Positions 54,790 through 64,000 of a stretch of 64,000 bases of DNA are shown piece by piece (the first letter of the stretch is position 1; each line of letters starts with the position of its first letter). A program made the position numbers and the translations under genes. The notes under the pieces are model-generated. The model was not told the DNA's origin. It did not search any database and was given only the letters and a program-made list of their open reading frames with translations. Source of the stretch: Protopterus annectens (Eukaryota > Chordata > Ceratodontiformes > Protopteridae); contig NC_056740.1 in assembly GCF_019279795.1 (NCBI RefSeq), forward strand, positions 231,129,932 to 231,193,931. The letters are read 5' to 3'.

Positions 54790-56400
54790 GATTTTAGGAG
54801 CACTTTCCTCTAAACTAACTTTAGGAAGAGCCTCTCCACTTCACTACCTGACTTGATTATGAAAAGTTTGTGGAAGTGGTTTTACTACATTATCCTTGGG
54901 TGCATCCACCACCTTTTTATCAAGTCTTCCAAGTTAACTTCATTGATATCCATATTGTCCGTGGCTATATAATGATGGTAGTGACTGGAAGCTTTCAATG
55001 TTAACTTCTGCCCCTGTCTCAAATGTAGTGTTTGGGTTGCCAGTTCTGCTGTGAGCTGAATTGATGTCTTGGGTGTCAACACCATTAATGTTGAGTTTGT
55101 CAGTCCTTATGCTTGGGGTTAAGATGTTTGGGTTGGGTTAGACAGCAAGCTTCTTGGATGCTGGTGCCCATGCTGTTGGGGTCAGTTTTTCCTGTAACTG
55201 GTGCCAGTGTCCTAGATGTTGAGCTGATGTTGGTATACAGCAGACATTCTGTATCTGCCATATTATGGATGCTGGTCTCATTTCAGGAAGCAGACCTTAT
55301 TCTGGCTGAACATGTTGCTCTCTTTCCTCTTGCAGTGGGACAGAGGATCCCAAAGGCCTATGCACTGGGACTGTGATATCTCACCACAGTCCTGCATTGT
55401 TCTTTCCTTGGATCTGTCACCTGCATGAGTGGCCAGAAAAGGGAAGTGCAGGGATCACATTGACCCACCTGGAGTTACCCATAATTGACGCTTAATACGA
55501 GCTGGATGCAGATTCCTCTCCATCTTTCCCAGATGGCCCAAATCTTGGAGAGGTCAGAAATGAGGCAAAAGGGGGGTTGGTTTCTTGACTATGTCCACCT
55601 TAAAGAAATATTTCAAGAGGTTAGTCATACCTCACACATTATTCATATGCGGCCTCAGCATTGGTGAGTATGCTTAAAATTGTTGCCAGTAGTAGTGGGA
55701 CAGTTCTGATATTGTGTTATTTGTACCACAGAAACATGACAGGATAATGATAGCCTCAGTGTATTGAAACTGCTGTTTATAAACCCCAAAGTCTTAAAAA
55801 GGTCCAACTCCACATAGCTCTGCAATCCATCTCCCCTGATAAATGTTCAGGGCTATATACTGATATGGGAAATTTGTCTGGATGTCCGTCATGTCCTGAA
55901 CAAAGGCTATAAGCTGCACATTGTATATAGTTCAGATTCATTACGAGAAGACTGATAAAAAATGCAACAATTGCTGGACTGACAGTTCTGTTGAATTGAA
56001 ATTGCAGTCCAGTCAACTGCTATCCAAGTCTTTCAAGCTTCACTATGAGACTAGCATACAACCCTGCTGAAAGTTTGAGCTGCAGTCAGTGGTATTACCA
56101 TGCACTGGCATGCCTAGTTCTGGCTTACTGATTTCTGCTTAAGATAACCAATGTGACTTTTTTTTTTTGAATTTGCCCTTTCAGGGTACCAATGTGTTTG
56201 AGTCTGAAGTAGAAAATGCTTACCTGAAGAGCATGGAAAAAGGGGGCAAGACCTTGCAATTCTTAAGCTCCAAATTCGGCAGAACCTACATCACCTGTGG
56301 TGTAGATATGGGCAATCAGCAACAGAACCAGAGAATTTTGAAGAAACTATTATTTAGCATGATCACTTTTTAGAGCAGTCATCCTCTTAGGAGAGGTAAC
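54790..56400. other. Intron 2 sequence with unassigned open frames
   Basis: Open frames at 55113-55376 and 56167-56373 on the + strand and 55777-56016 on the minus strand have no domain I recognise. The frame at 56167-56373 follows a T-rich tract ending CAG and is hydrophilic (FESEVENAYLKSMEKGGKT). It ends TTTTTAG. It could be an exon-like relic of a retroelement, but nothing confirms this. Confidence 0.3.
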
Positions 56401-56479
56401 GGGCCACAGCAGAGTACCCATAACTAACTTTTGGTGGGCGGTCAGCAGATTACCTAAACCTTGGCTTACTACTACCCAC

Positions 56480-56560
56480 TCGTAGGTTCTAGGCTATCGG
56501 CCTGAGGGCCCACGTAAGCCTAGCCAACAAGGTTCCCTGGCTTACGTGTGTGACAGTCTG
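56480..56560 (-). mobile_element. CR1-like 3' tail fragment
   Basis: The minus strand reads TTGGCTAGGCTTACGTGGGC, CCTCAGGCCGATAGCCTAG and AACCTACGAG, the terminal segment of the CR1-like family. It may be the tail of a SINE, since the sequence to its right (to about 56800) does not match ORF2. Confidence 0.6.
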
Positions 56561-57339
56561 TTGTGCAGGGCAAGTTATAAGGACTATAATATACAGAGGA
56601 TATACGTACTCCTTATTTTCCTTAATTCTCCCACCTTACCCTTATCCCATCTGGTCTCATTCAGAGTCCAGATTAGACATTGGTATAGTGGAGATAATGA
56701 CAGTTCTTCTCGCACTCAGTGTTCCAAGACTACTTAATCCAGGGTGTGTTAGCTGTCCACATTGAAAACATTGGCAATGGGTTTGTATATAAATAAGGGG
56801 AAACCCACTCCATTGACTTGTGTAACGAAGCAATAAGGGTAAATGAAAGAGCTATATTTGGTTATTTATGTTTTCACACCGGGTAATGGGCTGATCTACA
56901 GGGGACCTTTTTCAACCACACACTGGCCAGTTGTGCTAACAGGAAAACGTACAGTAAGAAGAGCAGTGCTATACATATTTTCATAAGGAGTAGCTACATT
57001 ACATTTGTGTATACAGATTCTTGAGGGGAGTTACAATAGTTACATGCTTATTTACTAATGTACATTCAATAGATTGTCAATTAATAGAATGAGGAGACAG
57101 TAGAGAGTGGTAGATATACTGAGTAAAGAAAGGGGAGAGGTATGTTGGAGAATAGAAAGTGGATTGAGGTAGTTAGAAGAATAAGAAGAGAACTGATTGT
57201 GGAGAGAGGAAATGTTGGAAGGGGTGAGCAACTCTGATAAGGTGCTTTTAGTCTTTGGCTATGTGATGTACAGTGAGGTGGAAAGCTGGTAGAGTATTGC
57301 TATAATTATGTTATTGGGGGATGGTGAAGTATTTACTTG

Positions 57340-57760
57340 TTAATCAAACAGTTACTGATAATAAGAGGTGCTGAAATGGAGAATACCTTCCTACTGCTTT
57401 TTTTGAGAAGCCTGAAGCAAAGTGCCATGCTGGTGGAAGACTGGAGAAAATGGGGAGAGCAGTGGATAGACACCAGGTTAGAGAGCAAATAATGGCTACT
57501 GTTTGAGAGGATCAAGCTTAGATGAGATAGGCTACCTTCCAGAGTTTTCAGAAGTGCAGTCTATGTCCTGGCAGTCCCCTTGTACAAAGAGAAATGGATT
57601 TGGAAGCATTTCTGCAAACTACAGGTCTGTTATTTCAGCAACAGTGTCTGGGAAAGCCATAAAGAGAATCTGGGTGTGGGATGAAAGCTAGTAGCATTTC
57701 TAGGAGGCAGCAACTAGCATGGTCTCATGAAACTGGTGCAGTCAGTTGAACCTGATATAG
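57340..57760 (+). mobile_element. Old CR1-type LINE fragment (RT finger region)
   Basis: Across two frames the + strand shows VPLYKEKW, ISANYRSVISATVSGKAIKRI and SRRQQLAWSH, matching the PLxKKG, NYRPVSLTSVxGKxxE and QHGF segments of CR1-group RTs. It is heavily decayed and is not from the dominant subfamily of this window. Confidence 0.5.
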
Positions 57761-58299
57761 TTTTTATGACTGGGTAATGGAACTGTTCATTTCCTTTATT
57801 TGTACCCATATGTAAATTTAGTTTACAGTCACAAAGTTAGCATTGGTCTCAACGTAAATTTAGATATATGAACGTGCATGCATTTAAGTGAACACCATCA
57901 AAAAAAAATTTACACAAAAATTACATCTATATTGCACATTTCTATTGAAATAATAGCTGTTAAAATACAACTATTATGCCCATTTATTCTACATTTCAAA
58001 ACCGATACCTTCAACAAGATGAAAAGCTGAAATTTAGCATGCAACAAATGCAGATTATCTTTTAGAATTCAACATATTTATTATTAATCCGAGCAATAGC
58101 TGTTGAAATAAAACTATTGTTATACTGTTGGTTTTATTTGTTTTACATGTTGGAAACAGATGCCTTCTTCCAGATGAAAGAAGTTGAAATTCAACATGTA
58201 ACGAATGTAAAACCTCCTTTTAAACTGAACCAGTTATCTTTTCAACCATCTAATATATAAACACACCAGGTTCAATTGTTGCTCATCAACTTAGTAGAC

Positions 58300-58860
58300 C
58301 ATTTCGCAATTTAGTTCAATGAATTCTTACCTTTCATAGAGCGATGTCCATACCATGCTACCAAAGAAAATAAAAAAGATTCAATGAAAGCACAATAAAA
58401 CAGAATCATCATATTTTTATCTGTGTGTAAATGGGACAATTTTCTCAGGCAAAACATCTTTGTCCCTTTGTACACATGGCTTTTTCCTCAAAATTCAATT
58501 TTGAATCTATGATTGTCCCAAGATATTTGTAAGATTGTGCACACTCAACCATCTGACCCTGTATAAGTGTCACATTACGTGCATGTATCTTTACTTTTAA
58601 ATATGTTTAGCAGAAAATAAGACTCAACACACCATTTAACAAAATCACTAAAACTGGACCATGACTGGTCTTGTTGTCTTGATTACAATAGCATCATCTG
58701 CATACTTCAAAATGGTCCTATTTTCATACATACTCCTACACGTATTTGTGTAAAGAATAAATGGGACGAAAGCACCCAACCTTGTGGAGCTCCAGCTGAA
58801 GAGTTTATCTGCACTTTTTTTCAAATAATACACAATTTAAATGAATTTGTTTGTGTTGCA
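58300..58860 (-). mobile_element. Decayed LINE RT fragment (Rex1/Jockey-group type)
   Basis: The minus strand gives NSSAGAPQGWVLSPLLYTLY (RT motif B), NRTILKYADDAIVI (motif C, with the ADD pair), WCVESYFLLNIFKSKD and YKYLGTIIDSKLNF-like sequence in the correct order. This layout is typical of fish Rex1/Jockey-group LINEs and differs from the CR1-like family. The frame is broken several times. It is truncated on both sides. Confidence 0.65.
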
Positions 58861-59156
58861 TTGAGCAATATCTAGCTGGAAGTTGTGACTCTGTTTTTTC
58901 AGTAGGTCCCCACCCACCCTCCCTGTTTTTGTTTTGGTGTTAATCTTGGTGGCTTTGAAACTGCTCGCTCCTCTTGTAAATTTGCACTTGGATACTCCTC
59001 CTGGGCCCATCTCCTTTGCTCACTCAAAAAAAAAATATATATATATCTGCTTTTACTGTATTTGTGTTTCTTCCTACTTTATTTTGCTTTTGTGTCATCT
59101 TAAAAGTACTCAGTTGTATTTATTACTGCTTAGTGTAACTCATTCTAAGCCTTTTA

Positions 59157-59460
59157 GTTTAAGCATTTGGGCTTCAGACCAGTTGTTTTACATTAAGAAG
59201 GTTTGTGGTCTGCACTGTAGTGGCAGAACAGGTAGCTTACACATCCTTCTAAGTTGGGAACTGCTGATTGAGGGCTCAGTGTCTGTTATTCTAAAAGTGT
59301 ATTGATTCTGGTTTAAGCACTTGGGCTTCAGGCCAGTTATTTTACATTGAGAGGGTTCGTGGTCTGCACTCTTGCAGGAGGAGAGGCTGGACTCTGCCCT
59401 TCTGAGCTGGGAATTTCTGGTTTAAGGCTTATAGTGCCTGCATATTTGAACTGTTTCTTA
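59157..59460 (+). repeat. CR1 copy F 5' UTR tandem repeat, 154-bp period
   Basis: GTTTAAGCATTTGGGCTTCA at 59157 is repeated at 59311 (one base differs). The shared unit continues with CCAGTTNTTTTACATT, a TGTGGTCTGCACT/CGTGGTCTGCACT element and TTCTNAGNTGGGAA up to about 59440. These units are not similar to the 622-bp units of the copy at 14900. Confidence 0.75.
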
Positions 59461-59851
59461 CTGAAATTGGTACACCTTGTTTGCTGCAGCATAGACTAGA
59501 TCCAGGCTTGCTGAATCTAGCTTTGTTTGTATGCTTGTTGTTTGTTTGCTTGTTATTTCCCCTGAAACGCTAATTCCACCTAAAACGCGGCTTTTCAGCG
59601 CTTCTGTAGATCCCTAGTGATATCTGCATTGCTTACTGTTCTTATTTCCTTGTTTACTGTTTGTCATTTTTGCATTTAAGTTACCTGTAACACATTGCAT
59701 TTAAGTTACCTGGCACTTGCCCACTAAAGCAATTATATAAGTCAGCACTAAAAAATTAAAAGCACTACACCCTCACAAACTCCCCTTAAGTACCTTGTTC
59801 CCCATTGGCCCTTTTTTTCAATTATAAAGGAATTCCCAATACTATTCTAGC

Positions 59852-60142
59852 ATGTCCAAAGGTCAGTTGTCAATCTCCTCTCCGGTCCAGCTGGTGAATC
59901 TGGGAGTTTTGAGGCAATGTTACAACTGCCTCATGTACACAGACACCCCTCTCCTCCTCCCAACAAATTCCAACACATGTGAGAGATGCAACCATATAGC
60001 CAAACTGGAGGCTAAGCTCTTTCAACTCAGTACTGGCGTAACCAGTCAGGAGGAGAAGGAAACCACACTCTCTACAATTCCAGTCTCGCATAGACCTACC
60101 ACGACAGCAAACCAAACACATAAAACACACAACATACTCTGA
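59852..60142 (+). pseudogene. CR1-like N-terminal region with Cys-pair motif (copy F)
   Basis: Matches the frame at 16317. CYNC (residues 24-27) and CERC (44-47) form a possible zinc site, followed by the coil IAKLEAKLFQL and a Thr/Pro-rich linker. The frame shifts near 60120 relative to the copy at 16.3 kb, where it continues into the esterase. The role is likely RNA or protein binding by analogy with CR1 ORF1 proteins, which is inference. Confidence 0.7.
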
Positions 60143-60365
60143 GGCTCTAAATAAAAATCTGCCTAAGCAGCAGAGACCTCCAAAGCAGACACCCAAGCAA
60201 CCACTACCCCAAAACAAAACACGTGCAACACATAGCTCACAAAGCCAGTGTGCCGAACAGTCACAGCCCTTAAGGCTAAACAACACACCTGATACACTTG
60301 TAATAGGTGACTCTATCGTCAGGCACACTGACATCCCGCTCACCAGGCTGAACAAGGAGAAGGTC

Positions 60366-61328
60366 ATGGTGAGCTGCCTGTCGGGCGCTAGGATCCGCCA
60401 CATAACACAAGCACTCAGGTCACTCCAAGACAAGTACAAATATGACTCAGTCATTGCCCATGCTGGTGTGAATGACCTGAGACGTACCTCCCTGGACTAC
60501 ATGGAAAGAGACCTAGAGGAGCTCTCTGAGCATGTAGCCCGGGCCGGTATGACCCTGACATTGAGTAGCATCTTGCCCTCACCAAGAATGATGCCACAAT
60601 ATGAAGACAAGATGATCAGTTTCAACAATTGGCTTAAGTATTTGTGTCATTCAAAGGGGATCCAATGCCTGTCAGCCTGGGATGACATGCTTGACAAGCC
60701 ACGATGCTTCGCTATTGACAGCTTGCACCTGTCACCCCTGGGCTTTTGGATATTTGGCAAAGGCTCTTGCCACCCCCATAGTGCCTTTTTTAGGCAAGGC
60801 TCAAAAGACAATCCCACCTCCATAGGTATCACAAGGGATAAGAAACTAAGAGTAATACTACTCCACGCCAGAAGTCTAAACCTCAAGATGCACGCACTCA
60901 AAACTCTCCTTAGCATGGAGAACATAGATATCTGTGCAGTAACAGAAACCTGGTTCAAGGCTCCCGAGAGAACCCCAGCACTAGCAGGTTATACCTCCAT
61001 AACATGCTTTTCGGCCCCAAAACTTGGACCGAACCACAAAAGGAGGGGAGTATCAATATTCGTCAAAGATACCCACACCTCCAGGTTGGTGGCAGAACAC
61101 AAAGCATCAGAGACTATCCATGTGCAACAAACAGTGGGTAAAACTGCCTTCCAGTTTATAGCCTGCTACAGACCACCCCCCCAAACCCAGGATCCCCACT
61201 CGGCCTTCCTGAGAACACTGGAAAATATGAAGGTCTCTCCAAACACCATTATATTGGGCGACTTCTACTACCCAAACATAGACTGGGAGCATTACTCTAG
61301 CTCCAACACCCTAGCCCAAGGTTCCTAG
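60366..61328 (+). pseudogene. CR1-like SGNH esterase-APE endonuclease, in one frame (copy F)
   Basis: The frame extends upstream of its first ATG and includes LVIGDSIVRHTD (60296-60331; catalytic Ser). It continues with VIAHAGVNDLRR (block III, GxND) and IDSLHLSPLG (block V, with the Asp and His). About 25 residues later, with no stop, the endonuclease starts as VILLHARSLNLKMHAL, then AVTETWFKAP, RGVSIF, ACYRPP and ILGDFYYPNIDWE. Two usual Asn residues are changed (LLNAR to LLHAR, GDFN to GDFY), so this nuclease is probably dead. A missing base at about 61319 breaks the frame before FLEFINS. The direct esterase-endonuclease joining is unlike the two-ORF layout usual for CR1. Confidence 0.8.
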
Positions 61329-61348
61329 AATTTATAAACTCAATTGCT

Positions 61349-62865
61349 ATGGAACAACTTGTTACCACTCCCACAAGTGGGGAAAACATACTGGACCTGA
61401 TCATCACCAACATGGGGACTCTATGCTCCAGACCAGAAGTGTATCCCTCACTGGTAAGATCAGACCATAAACTAATCTCACTGGATATTCACATCCCGAC
61501 CCCACCCCCTGCCCAGAAAACCACAGTGAAAAGCTTCTCTAAAGCAAATTCCACACTCCTCAAAACCGAGGTGGAATCCTTCAAAGCCCCTGGGCCTGTG
61601 GAGAATACGGCCCAGACCACAGAATCCTTTATAAACGCATTCTATGAATACTTTCAGGAATGCATGGATCATGCAATCCCAAATAAAACCAAGACCCAAT
61701 CCTCCAAAGGCAGACGTCCTGTCTGGTGGACCCCAGCCATAAACAAACTATACAGTAGAAGGAGGAAGCTACTACATGATAGAGCAAAATCCCCAAAAGG
61801 GAAGGCATCTCTGATCAGTGTTGGCAAAAAACTACAGGCACTCATAAAATCGTCTAAGCCAGCTTCGAGAGAAAAATTGCACAGGACACTAAGGATAATC
61901 ACAAGGCATTCTTTAGTTATGTTAGGAACCTGGGTGGGAATTCCCAGATATGCTCAATTAGTCCAAAATGACAAAAAAATACACCGAACCCACAAACATT
62001 GCCAACATCCTAGCTGACAGGTTCAGCGCAAACCCCCCCCCCCACTCCCCACCAAAAGGGCAAATATCTATCCCAGCAGAGTGCTGCCCCCCTGACATCT
62101 CAGATGCTCGGGTAAGAGCCGCCCTCTCCAAAGCAAAAAACACAGCATCAGTGGGACCAGACGGTGTCCCGGGCTGCGTCCTACATAAACTCCAAGAAGA
62201 GCTAAACCCAAACATAAAACTAGACTCAGCCTTACTACAGGATATGTACCCAAAGAGTGGTGTACAGCAACAGTGGTCCCTCTCCACAAAGGTGGTGCCT
62301 CAACGGATCCTGAGACTATCGCCCCATAAGCCTGACTAGCTTAGTCTGCAAAGCTATGGAAAGGATCATCATGGACCTCCTAAATAAAGATATTGGGGAC
62401 CTACAGACACTGGATCCTACCCAGTTCGGCTTTAAGGGCAGATCCTGCCTCTTAAACCTGGTAGATTTCTTTGAAACAGTCACCAAGGCCATTGACGAGG
62501 GAAAGGTGGTCCACACAGCCTACCTGGACCTCGCAAAAGCCTTCAATAAAATACCCCACTTGGGCATTATAGATAAGCTCACCAGCTTAAATATAAACCC
62601 CTATGTCACTAGATGGGTTGCAAACTGGCTCAAGGATAGAACCCACATGGTTAGAATTGCTGGAGCCATGTCAGACTCCAAACCAGTTACAAGTGGCGTC
62701 CCACAAGGCTCAGTCCTGGGATATCTCTTGTTCGGTATATATTTCTCGGAGGTACAGACCAACACGGAAGGACTGTGGCTGACCAAGTTCGCAGATGACT
62801 GCAAACTGGGTGCCATAATTGACTCTCTCCAGCCGACACAAGCATCCTCCAAAAGGGCCTCATAG
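61349..62865 (+). pseudogene. CR1-like endonuclease end and reverse transcriptase (copy F)
   Basis: 61349-62017 carries the end of the nuclease (ENILDLIITNMG, SDHKLISLDI) and the linker KGRRPVWWTPAINKLYSRRR. A frameshift near 61870 and another near 62290 follow. RT motifs are SKAKNTASVGPDGVPGCVLH, YLDLAKAFNKIPH (the second Asp of the AFD box is Asn), SGVPQGSVLGYLLFGIYF and KFADDCKLGA. A deletion of a few bases near 62830 breaks the frame before LKLNAKKCLVIPFGK. It is an inactive copy. Confidence 0.8.
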
Positions 62866-62945
62866 AAACAGACAACTGGTACCAGAGCCTTGGCCTCAAG
62901 CTAAACGCCAAAAAGTGTCTAGTCATCCCCTTTGGCAAAAACAAA

Positions 62946-63640
62946 GTGCCCACAAATTACCACATAGGTGGTAATCCATTAAGTACGGAAGAAGTAATTA
63001 GGGGCCTGGGGACCCAGGTTGATAGCAATCTCTCATTTGACAACCACATGGCCAAAGTGGTTAGAAAAACATTTTATATAGCCCACCTAATCATGAAGAG
63101 ATTCACATCTAGATCAGGGAAGTCATTGTGTCTCTTTACTCAGCCCTCATCAGGCCCATAATTGAGTACAATGCCCCTTTTGGGATGTACCTTACCAGAC
63201 ACCTGCAGCAACTGGAAAGACCCCAAAAGTACCTCACCAAGAGGATCAAAGGGCTCAAACAGATGCCATATGCAGCTCTGTTAAAGAAACTCCAGCTCTA
63301 CTCAGTGGCATACCGCCTGCTCAGAGGCGATCTGTGCCTGACGTATAAAGCCATGTCCAACCCGGAATTAATGGACATGCTGCACCTCAGAAAATCCAAA
63401 TCCCATCGAGCTATGCGCTCGAGAGACTTAAACCTCAGCACTGAAATAAGTAGGACATGCTGGAGGGACAGATTCATAACCCAGAGGCTCCCTTTACTCT
63501 GGAGTAAAATCTCAGTCCAGGTTAGGCAGAGTCCCTCATTGACTGTCTTCAAGAGGAATCTTGATGAGTGGATGGGAGATCATAGGTTTACCCCGGGTAT
63601 CACTTCTGTGTCACTGTTAGACAGAGGCACAGTATACTAA
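62946..63640 (+). pseudogene. CR1-like ORF2 C-terminal region (copy F)
   Basis: Two overlapping frames (62946-63161 and 63128-63640) give NYHIGGNPLSTEEVIRGLGT, IIEYNAPFGMYLTRHLQQLE, YRLLRGDLCLTYKAMSN, RDLNLSTEISRTCWRDRF and DEWMGDHRFTPGITSVSLLD. This region is conserved in all copies in the window. It likely takes part in recognising the 3' end of the element's RNA, which is inference. The frame changes near 63113. Confidence 0.8.
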
Positions 63641-63775
63641 CCTCGAAAAAGGGCATTGCAAAATTAATTTAAAATGGGTGGCGAAAGCCAAACGCACTCT
63701 GGCTAGGCTTATAAATGCCCTAGGGCAGATAGCCTAGTATGAAACTCTGATCCTACGAACCTAAGAATAAACTTG

Positions 63776-64000
63776 ATTGGACAAAATTCTATTTACTCTT
63801 ACTTTTTGCAGCCTACCAATTAAAACATGTAGTTGAATCGTATTAAAAACAGAAGAAAATTCAAAAACGGAAGTCTGACATGTGACCCATTATTTTCTAA
63901 GTGTGTAATAAGTAAGTTAAACAAGTTAATTGTTGCATTCTCTACATGGCCTTTATGCAAACTGCATAGGATCAAGCACATGCTCGGTTGTCTTTAAAAT
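63776..64000. other. Intron 2 sequence, nothing recognised
   Basis: A/T-rich sequence after the CR1 tail, up to the right edge. It has no open frame of note and no SELENOS exon. Confidence 0.5.

Larger units (their letters stand above)
58900..63775 (+). mobile_element. Nearly full-length CR1-like LINE (copy F)
   Basis: Layout: 5' UTR with tandem units (from about 58900 to 59850), an N-terminal region with a Cys-pair motif (59852-60142), an SGNH esterase joined in frame to the APE endonuclease (60366-61328), the endonuclease end and linker (61349-62017), RT (61968-62865 in two frames), the C-terminal region (62946-63161 and 63128-63640) and the tail GGCTAGGCTTATAAATGCCC ... CCTACGAACCTAAGAA at about 63775. 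It has several frame breaks and is older than copies A and D. The exact 5' end is not certain. Confidence 0.85.

Noticed and set aside
59870-60454. 194-codon minus-strand frame
   Set aside because: It is the shadow of the CR1 N-terminal and esterase region on the + strand.
42104-64000. Search for SELENOS exon 3 (DVVVxRQEAL-type segment), Sec TGA and SECIS
   Set aside because: I found no matching coding segment, so these are presumed to lie beyond the right edge.
1-64000. CRISPR arrays, operons, ribosome binding sites
   Set aside because: The window is clearly animal nuclear DNA. The regular repeats found are microsatellites, 5' UTR units and old tandem arrays.

Overview
This window reads as intronic and upstream sequence of a vertebrate with a large, transposon-rich genome. 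The only host gene recognised is selenoprotein S (SELENOS/VIMP) on the + strand. Coding exon 1 (18804-18891) and exon 2 (41981-42103) have consensus splice sites, matching phase and a typical SELENOS N-terminus and membrane segment. Intron 1 is about 23 kb. Intron 2 runs past the right edge (over 21.9 kb). The later exons, with the selenocysteine codon and SECIS element, are not visible. Long introns, many CR1-like LINEs, V-SINE-type repeats, Penelope-like elements and a class I retroviral fossil suggest a basal bony vertebrate. A lungfish fits well because V-SINEs are known there, but a bichir, sturgeon, shark or amphibian cannot be excluded.

Layout. 1-2200: two tandem Penelope-like element (PLE) 3' portions with GIY-YIG endonuclease sequence and hammerhead-ribozyme motifs. 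2200-3600: diverged tandem repeats. 3600-13310: several CR1-like LINE copies on both strands, a SINE and nested DNA elements. 13855-17760: a second LINE type on the minus strand, split by a CR1 5' fragment. 17830-18412: a MITE with a hAT-like element inside it. 18415-18891: SELENOS upstream region and exon 1. 18892-41980 (intron 1): MITEs, decayed CR1 copies, a palindromic element, a third PLE with a well-formed hammerhead, two Ty3/Gypsy fossils, a nearly complete but dead LINE with a restriction-like endonuclease, tRNA-type and V-SINE-type SINEs, and a Tigger-like element. 42104-64000 (intron 2): a class I endogenous retrovirus fossil on the minus strand (about 43.3-53.0 kb) that received two CR1 insertions, further LINE and SINE pieces, and a nearly full-length CR1-like LINE (about 58.9-63.8 kb).

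How the parts relate. The CR1-like LINE is the dominant and youngest component: the copies at 9.1-12.0 and 48.2-50.3 kb are nearly identical and carry few disabling changes. Its 3' end, a stem-like segment followed by CCTATGAACCTATGA, is also found on tRNA-derived SINEs at 25.7 and 38.8 kb and on a CORE/MIR-like SINE at 40.1 kb, which suggests that this LINE mobilised them. The V-SINE-type repeats share one head but have two tails. One tail resembles the 3' end of the minus-strand LINE at 13.9 kb, and the other resembles the LINE end at 36.8-37.05 kb. The most notable molecular features are the hammerhead motifs in all three PLE copies and the CR1 copy in which an SGNH esterase domain is in frame with the endonuclease domain.
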